The notes under the pieces are model-generated. The model was given only the letters and a program-made list of their open reading frames with translations, was not told the origin of the DNA and made no database searches. The position numbers were made by a program, and so were the translations under genes. Of a stretch of DNA of 64,000 nt, positions 43,629 through 51,983 are shown in pieces. Positions within the stretch are counted from its first letter, which is position 1; every line of letters begins with the position of its first letter. Source of the stretch: Ardenticatenaceae bacterium (GTDB lineage: Bacteria; Chloroflexota; Anaerolineae; Promineifilales; Promineifilaceae); contig JACKBU010000025.1 in NCBI GenBank assembly GCA_020634395.1, positions 1 to 64,000 on the forward strand, given 5' to 3'.

Positions 43629-44953
43629 GATAGGCTGCCCCTTTGCTGCCGGTTCCAAAACAGCATGCCACCCAGCAAAACCAGACCCAGCAAAACCACT
43701 CCCGCCCAGGACGAGAAGAGACTACCTGCCAAACCGTCGGGCCGCAACGCGGAGGCCGATAACGGCGCCGCCGGCAGGCTGGCCGACGTCGTGCTGCTGA
43801 TAGTGGTGTTTCCCTGGTTCAGCATCGACCTGATGTCATTTATTTCGGCGCGTAAAGCTTCGTTTTCTTTTTGCAAGGCGTCGATTTGCGCCTGCTGTTC
43901 CTGAATCGAGGCGATGGCCAACACCCCAAAGTCAGCGTAAGACAAACCCATCGTGCCATCCTCGGCGGTGCGGGCTAAATCGGGGAAAACGGTGGCCACG
44001 TCTTGGGCAATGAAGCCGTAATTACTGGGGGCACTGTTGTCTTGTGTCAGGTAATGGAACTGCACCGGCTGCAGCTGCATGACGTTGTCCAGCACCGTAC
44101 CCAGCGGTTGTACGTCTTTCTTTTTCGTGGCATCAGACACAGTGACGTAGTTGCCGGTGCCTGTTTCTATGTAAGAACGCCGCACATTGTTCTCCACAAA
44201 ACTGAGGTGCGACCCGGTGTGCATAATCTTCCAGTTGGTAGATCGGGAGAAAGTGAGGCCGCCCGTGCCGCCAATCAAACCGTCGCTTTGGGTAATTTGC
44301 ACGTCGGTGATAGGCGACAGTTCACGCACCCCCAGACGGCCGTTTGCGGTGATCACCAAGTTGCCGTTAAAGGTGCCGAGATTTTGGGTCAGCGTGCCGC
44401 CGGCATCGGTGACTTGCAGCGTGGTGCCGATAAAGTTAATGCCGCTGTTAAGCTCGTTGGCCGGGTCGGCGTCGGCGTCTTCGCCGTAGAGGGCGTAGGG
44501 AACGGCCGTTAAAGGCTGTGTCGGCGATAACGTCGTCAGGCTCTCGCCATCGCGCCCAACCGAAATCTCCAGCCAGCGGGCGTCACCGGTAAACGGGCCA
44601 GCGCCAAAGTCCAGCTCCACTGTAAAGATGCCGTCGCTAACCGACACGCCATTGACTGCCACCGGCGAACCGACCTGGTTGTCGCTCATGGGGTCGGGTC
44701 CATCCAGCAGCCGGAAAGAAAAGTCGTAAATACCGCTGGCAGGCTGGCCCGCGTCTTGCAGCTCGCCCTGGTAAGTAAACGCGGCGCCCAGCGGCGCCGA
44801 GACCTGAGAAGAAGTGTTGCCTGGCGTGTCCGGGCTGGAAAGTGAGGAGTTTGCCGGACTGTCCTGGCTGTAAACCCAGGTAATCCCGAGCAGCGCGAAC
44901 AACAAGGCCAACAAGGCCGGACCCAAAAGCCGAGGGGTGAACTTACGTTTCAT
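43625..44953 (-). CDS. Surface protein with S74 endosialidase-type chaperone domain
   Basis: This 442-residue protein has a signal peptide (LLGPALLALLFALLGITWVYS) and a beta-rich N-terminal domain (FTYQGELQDAG, SGIYDFSFRLLD). The middle is repetitive, and the Peptidase_S74 segment lies near residues 270-345 (SDATKKKDVQPLG, VMQLQPVQFHYL, YGFIAQDVATVFPDLA). A coiled coil follows (EQQAQIDALQKENEALRAEI), then a C-terminal transmembrane helix with a basic tail. S74 domains trimerise phage tail spikes and then cut themselves off. Here the domain is followed by a membrane anchor, unlike tail spikes. AAGGAG precedes the ATG. Confidence 0.85.
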   Translation of the reverse strand: MKRKFTPRLLGPALLALLFALLGITWVYSQDSPANSSLSSPDTPGNTSSQVSAPLGAAFTYQGELQDAGQPASGIYDFSFRLLDGPDPMSDNQVGSPVAVNGVSVSDGIFTVELDFGAGPFTGDARWLEISVGRDGESLTTLSPTQPLTAVPYALYGEDADADPANELNSGINFIGTTLQVTDAGGTLTQNLGTFNGNLVITANGRLGVRELSPITDVQITQSDGLIGGTGGLTFSRSTNWKIMHTGSHLSFVENNVRRSYIETGTGNYVTVSDATKKKDVQPLGTVLDNVMQLQPVQFHYLTQDNSAPSNYGFIAQDVATVFPDLARTAEDGTMGLSYADFGVLAIASIQEQQAQIDALQKENEALRAEINDIRSMLNQGNTTISSTTSASLPAAPLSASALRPDGLAGSLFSSWAGVVLLGLVLLGGMLFWNRQQRGSLS

Positions 44954-45419
44954 TTGTTTCTCCTTAAATATGAACAGGATGGAACTCAGACTTGGCTTAT
45001 ACCCCCCGGGTACACAATGGTGCTGTTGAACTGCCAGCCGTGACTCGCGGCTTTGGAGTCTGCGAGAAGCAGGCTGCCCATCGTTTTGGGGTTTCGAGCA
45101 GCAGACTTACGGCCGTGTTCCTACACTGTAACACGAAACGCCAGCCGGCCACAAGCCCGATAATTCAGTTGAAGGGCAGTGGCATACTCGCGGCCCCTAA
45201 GCGTTTGGCTGGTCTCATCAAGGCGTAAACGCCCCGGCTGCCGACAACGCCGGTTGAAACCGGCTAAAAGAAGAAAAAAGCCCCGTTTACGGGGCGTTGT
45301 TGGGCAGCCCCGGCGACTTCAGCGCCGGGCGATACGGCCGTAGACCGAATAAGCGATAGCCCTCATTCAATTATGGTGATGTGCAGGAACAGCTGGAGGG
45401 TGGCGCATGGCAGGCGGCG
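44954..45419. other. Gene-free gap with a terminator
   Basis: About 0.47 kb without a convincing gene. It contains the S74 gene's upstream region, a GCCGGTT/AACCGGC hairpin near 45250, the minus-strand terminator at 45274-45295 and octamers near 45112 and 45333. Confidence 0.5.
45274..45295 (-). terminator. Terminator reading on the minus strand
   Basis: GCCCCG (45280-45285) pairs with CGGGGC (45290-45295), and on the minus strand a run of six T follows. It would end transcription coming from the minus-strand genes at 45.4-47.9 kb. Confidence 0.75.
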
Positions 45420-45707
45420 TCAGGCGGCGCCGCAAATCTCGGCGCAGCGTTCTCTGGCATAAGCCCACGCCGAAAAGTGGGCGCCTTCTGGCGTGGGCGC
45501 CACGAAGGGATCTTCGCCGAAGGTGGTATAACGGGCGTACAACTCGGCGGCGCTCATCCCCGCCTGGTAGGTGTCTGCCAGGTAGCGGTCGATGATCATC
45601 TGGCAGGCGGCGACGGCCGTTGGCCAGGAATCATACTCGCCCAGTTCATACCGTGGCGCGGCGTCCTGATAGTGAAAGTTGTCGTCGACAAAAACTTTGA
45701 AGGCCAT
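45420..45707 (-). CDS. Small conserved hypothetical protein
   Basis: This 95-residue protein starts MAFKVFVDDNFHYQD and continues YELGEYDSWPTAVAACQMIIDRY, AGMSAAELYARYTTFGEDPF and FSAWAYARERC. This pattern is familiar from small hypothetical proteins across many bacteria, none of known function. The ATG at 45707 is preferred over one 27 bp upstream because the recognisable sequence begins there. Confidence 0.75.
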   Translation of the reverse strand: MAFKVFVDDNFHYQDAAPRYELGEYDSWPTAVAACQMIIDRYLADTYQAGMSAAELYARYTTFGEDPFVAPTPEGAHFSAWAYARERCAEICGAA

Positions 45708-45753
45708 CTTTTTGTCGCTTTTGCGGCGCGGCAATCAGGGATGGAAACGGCCG

Positions 45754-46116
45754 TTACACAGGCGTTTGCTGGTGAAGTACCAGCTTCCACACGCCATCGT
45801 GCTGCACATAGGTGCTGCTGATAAGTGCCTCGTAGGGTGCACTACCTGCGCGCTGCGCTGTCACCTGATACACAACCACGCCGGCATTCTCCGTTAAATC
45901 CAGGGTCTGCGCTTCTTCCATTTGGAAGGATTGCCACGGCTGGGCGGCCAGCGAAGCCAGGATGGCTTCCTTGCCGCTGAGGCGCAGGCCGCCGGGAAAA
46001 ACCATCACAGCGTCTTCTCGCAGGATAGCCTCATAGAACCGTTTGCCCGCGTCCCCCGCAGATGAGAGCGCCTGCCAGCCTTGTTTTTCCAGTTCAATTA
46101 GGGTGTGTTTACCCAT
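45754..46116 (-). CDS. SnoaL/DUF4440-like NTF2-fold protein
   Basis: This 120-residue protein shows the NTF2-like layout: ELEKQGWQALSSAG near the start, FYEAILREDAVMVFPGGLRLSGKEAI, and a C-terminal sheet YVQHDGVWKLVLHQQTPV. Members bind or convert small molecules, and many serve unknown roles. It starts 3 bp after the YdeI-like gene's stop, so the two are likely one unit. Confidence 0.8.
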   Translation of the reverse strand: MGKHTLIELEKQGWQALSSAGDAGKRFYEAILREDAVMVFPGGLRLSGKEAILASLAAQPWQSFQMEEAQTLDLTENAGVVVYQVTAQRAGSAPYEALISSTYVQHDGVWKLVLHQQTPV

Positions 46117-46119
46117 TCC

Positions 46120-46473
46120 TTACTCCTTTACATTTTTCCCGAGGGCGAGCAGACCGGCCGGCTTCATTTTGCCCTGAGCCATTAACAGCTCCGCCCGGGC
46201 CAGGTTGCGGGGCGATTGGGTGCCCACGGACCGGCGGGGCGTGAACTTTTGCAGGTATGAAACCTCGTCATAGCGGCGTCTCGTGCTTTCGCTCCAGCCG
46301 AAACACAGCCCCTCGTCCAGCACCTCCTCGAAGGTCACCGAACGGCGGCCAGCGTTTTTCTTGTAGATGCGTAACCACATACCCGGCGAAGTGCGGTGAT
46401 GTTCTTCCAGCCAGGCGCGCAGCGCGGCGCCGGTTTCAAACTCCAGGATAGTTAAGTCATCGCGTATGGACAT
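46120..46473 (-). CDS. YdeI/OmpD-associated-like protein
   Basis: This 117-residue protein fits the YdeI pattern: LEFETGAALRAWLEEHH, GMWLRIYKKNAGRRSVTFEEVLDE, LCFGWSESTRRRYDE and YLQKFTPRRSVGTQSPRNLARAE. The family has been linked to peptide or stress tolerance, but the mechanism is unknown. The ATG at 46473 is chosen because family similarity begins there; an upstream ATG at 46575 overlaps the methyltransferase gene. Confidence 0.8.
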   Translation of the reverse strand: MSIRDDLTILEFETGAALRAWLEEHHRTSPGMWLRIYKKNAGRRSVTFEEVLDEGLCFGWSESTRRRYDEVSYLQKFTPRRSVGTQSPRNLARAELLMAQGKMKPAGLLALGKNVKE

Positions 46474-46564
46474 AATCTCTGTTTTTACGCTCTGGCGCTG
46501 ACAAAAGCCGGGGCCAGAAGTTATCATGGATCCCGGCCAGACTTGGCCAAATTCGCAAAGGTCT

Positions 46565-47191
46565 TCACTTTTCAAGTATACAGGTGATCGCGTAGCGTTC
46601 GTCCTGTACGTCTTTGCCCCAGTAGAGGGGTTGTTGGCTCAGGTTGTGAATGGCAATGGCGGTTAAGGTGGAAGGCAAAACGGCCGTTACCTCTTCCGCG
46701 TGCAGCCCGCCGCCTGTATGCCAGTAACCTTCAATCAACAACAACCGTCCTCCCGGTTCTAGCAGCGCGATCCAACGCCGCAGCGCCGCGGCAGGATCGG
46801 GCAGCGCCCAAAGCAGGTGGCGGCACACAATCGCCTCAAACCGCTGAGCGGCAAACTGCGGGCGGGCCGCATCCATCACCTGAAAGGTGATCTCCTGGCC
46901 GGCGCGGGCCGCTTTTCTGGTGGCCTGGGCAATCATGGCCGGCGACAAATCAATGCCGGTTACCCGGTGGCCCAATTCGGCCAGCACAAGGCTCAACGAG
47001 CCTGTGCCGCAGCCAATGTCTAGCACGCTGGCCTGCGCTTCGGGCAGCCAGGTGCGGAGCAGTTGGGTCCACGCTTCCCGCACTTCCGGATCGCGCAGGC
47101 CATGATCGGGCTCGTTATCAAACGTGGCGGCCTGGTTGTCCCAATAGGCGCGCACCGTGGACAACGGCCGTGGCTGGTCGTTATCAGGCAT
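46565..47191 (-). CDS. Class I SAM-dependent methyltransferase
   Basis: This 208-residue enzyme has the SAM-binding loop VLDIGCGTGSLSLVLAELG near residue 60, the acidic VTGIDLSPAMI, and the ICRHLLWALPDP segment near 120. The layout matches small-molecule methyltransferases of the UbiE/type 11 group. The substrate is unknown. It lies between the YdeI-like gene and a dienelactone-hydrolase gene, all on the minus strand. Confidence 0.9.
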   Translation of the reverse strand: MPDNDQPRPLSTVRAYWDNQAATFDNEPDHGLRDPEVREAWTQLLRTWLPEAQASVLDIGCGTGSLSLVLAELGHRVTGIDLSPAMIAQATRKAARAGQEITFQVMDAARPQFAAQRFEAIVCRHLLWALPDPAAALRRWIALLEPGGRLLLIEGYWHTGGGLHAEEVTAVLPSTLTAIAIHNLSQQPLYWGKDVQDERYAITCILEK

Positions 47192-47206
47192 TATCCCGGA
47201 AGCCGC

Positions 47207-47869
47207 TCAGGCTTGCCCGGCAAAAGCATCCTTCAGAAAGGCCAAGGTGCGATCCCATGCCAGGTTTGCTGCCTCCTCGTTGTAGGCTTGCTGCCGATCG
47301 GGTTCAAAAAACCAGTGCCCCGTGCCCGGATAGTGGTAGAAAGTGACGGGGCGGCCGGCTGCTTTGAGGGCGTCTTCTACCCAGGCGACGTCAGACGTCG
47401 GTTCGTACTCGTCTTCATCAGCAAAGTGGCCCAGGTAAGCGGCCCGTGATTTGCTAAAATCGCCGCCCCCGGTTCCATAAAAAATGACGACGTGACGAAT
47501 GTGCTCCGGGTCGGCGGCCGAGAGGCCCAGCGCATAGGAAGCGCCCAAAGAAAAGCCGATGACGGCCAGACCGTGGCCGGTTTGTTCCGCCCGTTCGCTA
47601 AGAAACTGAACTGCTTCTGCGACCTCGGCCTCGGCCTGGAGGTGATTTGCGCCCAGCGCACGGGCCAGCGCTTCGGCGCCGGGAATGGTGTCGGCAACCT
47701 CGCCGTGATAGAGGTCAGGGGCAAAGGCCAGGAAACCGGCTGCGGCCAGCCGCGTGCAGAAAGCCTTGACGGTATCGTTCAGCCCCCACCAGGCATGCAG
47801 GACCAGTATGCCTGGTCCGTTACCAGCCGATGGTTGGGCGAGAAAACCTTGAGGTTGAGAGTGGGTCAT
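47207..47869 (-). CDS. Dienelactone-hydrolase family enzyme
   Basis: This 220-residue alpha/beta hydrolase has GPGILVLHAWWGLN, the nucleophile elbow VIGFSLGAS near residue 105 (Ser where classic dienelactone hydrolase has Cys), and GTGHWFFEPDR with the catalytic His near 187. It would hydrolyse an ester or lactone. It is followed after 15 bp by the methyltransferase gene. Confidence 0.9.
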   Translation of the reverse strand: MTHSQPQGFLAQPSAGNGPGILVLHAWWGLNDTVKAFCTRLAAAGFLAFAPDLYHGEVADTIPGAEALARALGANHLQAEAEVAEAVQFLSERAEQTGHGLAVIGFSLGASYALGLSAADPEHIRHVVIFYGTGGGDFSKSRAAYLGHFADEDEYEPTSDVAWVEDALKAAGRPVTFYHYPGTGHWFFEPDRQQAYNEEAANLAWDRTLAFLKDAFAGQA

Positions 47870-48030
47870 TTGAACTCCTTTTGCATCATATTGTGCTTGT
47901 GATTGCCATAAGATGTGGGGTGGAAGGTGGGAGACGGCCGTTGTTACGCGCGACCATCTTCACACTATACACGATGCACTTGACGTGCGTCTATTCACGG
48001 CTTGCCAGCCGCGATGCGCCAGGTCGCTTT

Positions 48031-49281
48031 CTACAAACAACTAGCGCGTTGGCGCAGCAGCGGTTCGCTAACTGCTGCCGCATCTAGCCTGCTCGCTCCG
48101 AGAAACCTGAGGAACCGCGCCCATCCCCGGGCCAACGCTTCGGCAAAGGCCTCATCGTGGCCCAGGGCTTCATCTTCCAGCCAGAACCCCAGGATGACAA
48201 ACGTGTCTGTTGCCCGGTCCAGTTTGCTGTCGAAGCGGGCCACGAGCCGGTCACCCCACAAAACAGGCAGCGTGTAGTAGCCAAACCGACGTTTATGCTC
48301 GGGCTTATACACTTCCCACACGTAGTCGAAGCCAAATACAACTTTAGCCCGGCCGCGCGCGCTGACAGGATCGAGCGGCGCGAGGAAAACAGCCTCGTCG
48401 GTTGTGGTGGTTTCCTGGGGTGTCCAGGCGGGGGGCACGCGTCCGGCGCTCAGATCGCTCAGCAGCCCGGCATCGCCGGCGAGAGCATAATGCACAGCCC
48501 GCCAGCCTGCAACTTTCACTTCGATGATGGCTTCATCGGCCAACAATGCCTGGCATATCTGCTTTTTCCTGCTAAACGGCACCCCGCGGTGGAAGGCGTC
48601 CTGTGTGCGCTGCAGCCGGGACAGTCCGGCAAAGCCAATTTCCTTTAGAAACAAGAAGCGGTCAGCCGCGTCGTCGCTGCTTTCGTGAATGAGATGAGCC
48701 GGGGCGACGGTTTCTGTGAGGGCGTAGACGCGCTCGAAGTTTTCGCGGTGATGGGTCATTACTTCGCCGGTGCGCCACAGATAATACAAAGCCAGCGAAC
48801 TGTCCTTGCGGCCGCGGTAGCTCTGTGTTCGTGTCCGCGCTGCCATCTCAAAATCGCGGTTGCTGATGACGCCGCGCTCACGGAGAATGGCACGCATTTC
48901 AGCGATGGCCGCGGCGTGCTCCTGGCCCATCCGGCGAATTCGCGGGTCACAATCGGGGTGGCCGTCGCGTTCGCGGTGCATGATCACGCGCCAGTGTGGC
49001 AGCTCATCCATCGGACGGGTGGCCAGCCAGCCGCCCCAGTCGAAGAATTGGCGCTGCCCGTAGGCTGTTTCTTCCCATGTGTCAGGGGTGTAGTCGAGGA
49101 CACGGCCGTACAGCGAGATATCCTGGCTGCGAGCAATAATTTGCAGCGGGTCCAGCTGGAGATATTCCATTGCCCGCATGGCCTGCTGCGTGCCCTCGCT
49201 GCCGCGCCAACGTCGTCCCGGCCACAAACCCTGCTTGCCCAGGATGAAGCGGCGGGCGGTTTCGCTGTCGATGGTTACCAT
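48031..49281 (-). CDS. YcaQ/AlkX-like winged-helix DNA glycosylase family protein
   Basis: This 416-residue protein belongs to the HTH_42 (DUF1006) family: MEYLQLDPLQIIARSQD near residue 40, RPMDELPHWRVIMHRER, and FLAPLDPVS...FGFDYVWEVYKPEHKRRFGYY. In characterised members a Q-x-D motif near the N-terminus serves unhooking of interstrand DNA crosslinks; here QLD fits it. A role in crosslink or alkylation repair is inferred from the family. It lies among several stress-related genes. Confidence 0.85.
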   Translation of the reverse strand: MVTIDSETARRFILGKQGLWPGRRWRGSEGTQQAMRAMEYLQLDPLQIIARSQDISLYGRVLDYTPDTWEETAYGQRQFFDWGGWLATRPMDELPHWRVIMHRERDGHPDCDPRIRRMGQEHAAAIAEMRAILRERGVISNRDFEMAARTRTQSYRGRKDSSLALYYLWRTGEVMTHHRENFERVYALTETVAPAHLIHESSDDAADRFLFLKEIGFAGLSRLQRTQDAFHRGVPFSRKKQICQALLADEAIIEVKVAGWRAVHYALAGDAGLLSDLSAGRVPPAWTPQETTTTDEAVFLAPLDPVSARGRAKVVFGFDYVWEVYKPEHKRRFGYYTLPVLWGDRLVARFDSKLDRATDTFVILGFWLEDEALGHDEAFAEALARGWARFLRFLGASRLDAAAVSEPLLRQRASCL

Positions 49282-49345
49282 GCCAGCACCCGGCCTTCAC
49301 TATCAAACGTAATCTCAAACATGAACAAGTTTTACTTCCTGTTGT

Positions 49346-49759
49346 CTACTCGTACAAGATGCCGCCCCAGGATGCCGGGTCAATGTCGGCAATGGTCTGC
49401 GAGAAGGTCCATCGGTGACCGCCCGGGTCTTCGGCCACGTACTGGCGCTCGCCGTAGGGAAAGTCGGCCGGACTTTGGAGGATCGTTGCGCCGTTCTGCT
49501 TCGCCTTTTTATAGTGCTGGTCGACGTCTGTGACCCGCACCATCACCGAGCAGCCAGAGACGCCGCTCTCTGCGGGGGCCTGGCGCTTTGTAACGACGAT
49601 GGAGCCCGCGCCAAAGGATAGTTGGACGCGATGATTGCCAATGCGCAGTCGTTGGGCGAAACCAAATGCCTGGCAAAGCCATTGGGCAGCTTCGGCTACG
49701 TCGGAGTAAGGGAGTTCTGGGATTATTACGGCCGTGGGCATGGAGCGATTGTTGTTCAT
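49346..49759 (-). CDS. VOC-superfamily (glyoxalase/PhnB-like) protein
   Basis: This 137-residue protein has the VOC pattern: IIPELPYSDVAEAAQWLCQAFGF at the start, VMVRVTDVDQHYKKAKQNGATI in the middle, and YGERQYVAEDPGGHRWTFSQ near the end. VOC proteins are dioxygenases, glyoxalases or binding proteins for antibiotics; nothing here decides which. It lies 60 bp downstream of a truncated DinB gene. Confidence 0.87.
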   Translation of the reverse strand: MNNNRSMPTAVIIPELPYSDVAEAAQWLCQAFGFAQRLRIGNHRVQLSFGAGSIVVTKRQAPAESGVSGCSVMVRVTDVDQHYKKAKQNGATILQSPADFPYGERQYVAEDPGGHRWTFSQTIADIDPASWGGILYE

Positions 49760-49818
49760 AGATGGTCAGAATTTCCTGGGGTGCAAGTGTTTTCCCGGGT
49801 CAAGATGGGGCAGGTGGG

Positions 49819-50187
49819 TTAAACGGCCGTGTCGCCCGCTCTGGCCACCCAATAATCCAGCGCGGAACCGGCCTCTTGCCCCAAGTGCAGGCTCAGTTGG
49901 GAGGCATGCTCCTGCACGTGGCGCATATTGTAGAGTTGTAACTCTGCGAAGCTAACCGTTTCACCCCAGGGGAATTTACAGAGTTGGTTTGCTTTTTCTT
50001 CGGTCAGTGCTTCAAATATCGTCTGGCACTTCCGGCGGCAGTAAAGACGATAACCTTGCAGCTCTTCTTTGCTGTAGGGTTGTTCGGGCAGCGAACCGGC
50101 CACAAACGGAGCGGGCGGCGCGAAATCTCCTCGCGAACTGCCGGACAGGTAAAGGTCCAGCCAGACAAGTGTTTTCCATTGTGTCAT
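49819..50187 (-). pseudogene. DinB-like protein lacking its N-terminal third
   Basis: The 122 residues from TLVWLDLYLSGSSRGDFAPP to ALDYWVARAG follow the DinB protein at 56.4 kb from its residue 57 onward (TLFWLDLYLSGSVEGFRPPP). The first 55 residues, with the first helix, are missing. In their place stands only MTQWK, and the frame begins 9 bp after a VOC gene's stop, so a deletion seems to have removed the 5' end. The short form may be non-functional. The helix FAELQLYNMRHVQEHASQL is intact. Confidence 0.65.
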
Positions 50188-50196
50188 AAGAATACT

Positions 50197-50610
50197 TTAC
50201 CGGGCGATCTCCCAGATGTGGCCGCCCGGATCAATAAAGCTGGCGGTGCGAATGCCCCACGGCCGTTCCATAGGACCATTCAGAAGCTCAACCCCTCGCT
50301 CAACCAACCGGGCGCATAGAGCATCCACATCATCAACCGTAATCGTGAATACCATGCGATGACCGGCTTCCTGGCTGGCAACAGCGGCCGGCCTGATAAG
50401 TTCCGGCGCCGCGGAGGTTTTCAGTAAATTTATCAGCGTATTCCCAAACTCGAATACAGTGGAAGCATCATCCTCAAACATCACAGGAAGCTCAAAAACC
50501 CTCTGATAAAACTCCCTGGCAGCTTCCATATCTTCAACAAACAATGTGATAGCGCTGATGCCTTGCGGCCATGCAGCAGTCTGGGCAGCTTGTTCTTTTT
50601 CGTCGTTCAA
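50197..50610 (-). CDS. VOC-superfamily (glyoxalase-like) protein, TTG start
   Basis: This 137-residue protein has GISAITLFVEDMEAAREFYQRVFELPV, FEFGNTLINLL, MVFTITVDDVDALCARLVERGVEL and ASFIDPGGHIWEIA, the full pattern of a small glyoxalase-like protein. A TTG at 50610 is chosen because AAGGAG lies at ideal distance; the upstream open frame to 50769 has no good start. It is close to a DinB gene on each side. Confidence 0.87.
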   Translation of the reverse strand: MNDEKEQAAQTAAWPQGISAITLFVEDMEAAREFYQRVFELPVMFEDDASTVFEFGNTLINLLKTSAAPELIRPAAVASQEAGHRMVFTITVDDVDALCARLVERGVELLNGPMERPWGIRTASFIDPGGHIWEIAR

Positions 50611-50765
50611 ATTCGTCTCCTTTTTCGCCAATGAATAAAGGTGGGGATGGTGCGGTTCGTTGGGTGATAAAACAAAGAGTACGGGTGCGCTGGCTCTTAA
50701 AATATGCTCAGGTCGCCTGTAGCAGGAGTCGTGAGTGATGACCCTTGCCGCCACGCCAAGACTCG

Positions 50766-51257
50766 TCACATAGTCTCATAAACGTAGAAAATATAATCCT
50801 GGTAGGGCGTTTCGACGCCCAGGTCGTGGAGCAAAAGGAGGAGTTGGGCGCGATGATCGGTGCCATGGTTCACCACGTGGAGCAGCACCTGCCATACGAG
50901 GAGGCCCTGGTCTTCGTCTGGTTCTTTTATCGGCTCAGTGAACAATATGTCGTCTTGCAGTTCGGCCAGGTAATCGCGCATGTTTTGCTCGACGCAGTCC
51001 CAGTAGGCGCGAATGGTTTCCCGATCATCCACGCTACCGGGAGGCGGCGGCTCAGAAGGTTCAACACCTCGCAGTGCGCTGAACCAGACATCATCGGCGC
51101 CGATCAGGTGAATGATTTGCTCGCGGATGGAACCCTGCGAATAGTCTACCGGCTGGGTGAACTGTTCGTAGGAGAGGGGAGTAATACAGGTATCCCATAT
51201 TTTGCGGTTTACAGCGAAGTGGTAGTTGTAGAAGTGACGAAAAGCATTGGCATTCAT
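50766..51257 (-). CDS. DinB-family protein
   Basis: This 163-residue four-helix protein has FRHFYNYHFAVNRKIWDTC, REQIIHLIGADDVWFSAL and VLLHVVNHGTDHRAQLLLLL, in which the histidines likely form the DinB metal site. Members include thiol-dependent transferases. It is preceded by a 14-bp inverted repeat that overlaps its likely promoter, so it may be specifically regulated. Confidence 0.88.
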   Translation of the reverse strand: MNANAFRHFYNYHFAVNRKIWDTCITPLSYEQFTQPVDYSQGSIREQIIHLIGADDVWFSALRGVEPSEPPPPGSVDDRETIRAYWDCVEQNMRDYLAELQDDILFTEPIKEPDEDQGLLVWQVLLHVVNHGTDHRAQLLLLLHDLGVETPYQDYIFYVYETM

Positions 51258-51278
51258 GGCCTGAATAACTCCTTTTAT

Positions 51279-51314
51279 ACGACCAGAACACTATAGCACA
51301 AGTGTTCTGGTCGT
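51279..51314 (-). promoter_or_regulatory. Inverted repeat overlapping the promoter of the DinB gene
   Basis: ACGACCAGAACACT (51279-51292) is repeated in reverse at 51301-51314 across 8 bp. On the minus strand TTGTGC and TATAAA stand 16 bp apart across it. An operator for a dimeric repressor placed on the promoter is the simplest reading. Confidence 0.6.
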
Positions 51315-51433
51315 GTAAAGGGTCAATACGCTTCGTCTGCGGAATCGGCGTATGTTCCAGGGTGACAGCAAGTGCCCGGCCTGGACAGGTTGTATTCGGG
51401 AAGACGGCCGTTCCTCCCTCCCCGCTCATCCCG

Positions 51434-51931
51434 TCAACTAGCAGGATCTTGAAACCACAGCCGGTTGTCCTCGATCTTAACGGCCCGCTCCGCTTCCTGA
51501 ATCAGCTTTCTGAGGCTGCGGCTGCAGCGCAGCCGGGCATTTGGCGGCCGATACCGGGAAGGCAGCGGCGTCGGCTGCCCGTTGTGCGACACGTTAAAGC
51601 AGGGCGCCCACCGCCGGATAAGCAGTTGTTCGGCGGCGTTTATCTCGTTGCCGACGTTGTCAAACTGCGCGGCCTGGGAACTGAGCAGGTCAATCGTGAA
51701 GTTCATGGATTTCGGCCAGTTGCTCCACACAAACCGCCCCGTGATCGAGTGGCCTTTGAAGCCGCCTGTAAGATGCTCCTAAACCCGGGCAAACGCGAGT
51801 TGCGATTGGCCCACGTAGAAGGTCACGGCTTCGTCCCGAAATACATACAAATCCAACTCTTGCCACGCTTCCGGGCACTGTGCAATAAGCAGAAACCGTT
51901 TAAGTGGAATCGTGACTTTTGGCTCGTTCAT
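51434..51931 (-). pseudogene. GIY-YIG-type nuclease gene with an in-frame TAG
   Basis: The first part starts MNEPKVTIPLKRFLL and has LDLYVFRDEAVTFYVGQSQLAFARV, the GIY-YIG core. A TAG at 51781-51779 then interrupts, and the same frame continues EHLTGGFKGHSITGRFVWSN, NWPKSMNFTIDLL and AEQLLIRRWAPCFNVSHNG. A single TGG-to-TAG change would restore a 165-residue protein with RVWEHL, as expected for the family. Since nothing else is damaged, the loss looks recent, or the stop is read through. Confidence 0.7.
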
Positions 51932-51983
51932 GAACTGGTTATATCCCCAGGTTTGGCTGCCTGACAAAGGACGAAGCTGGGCG

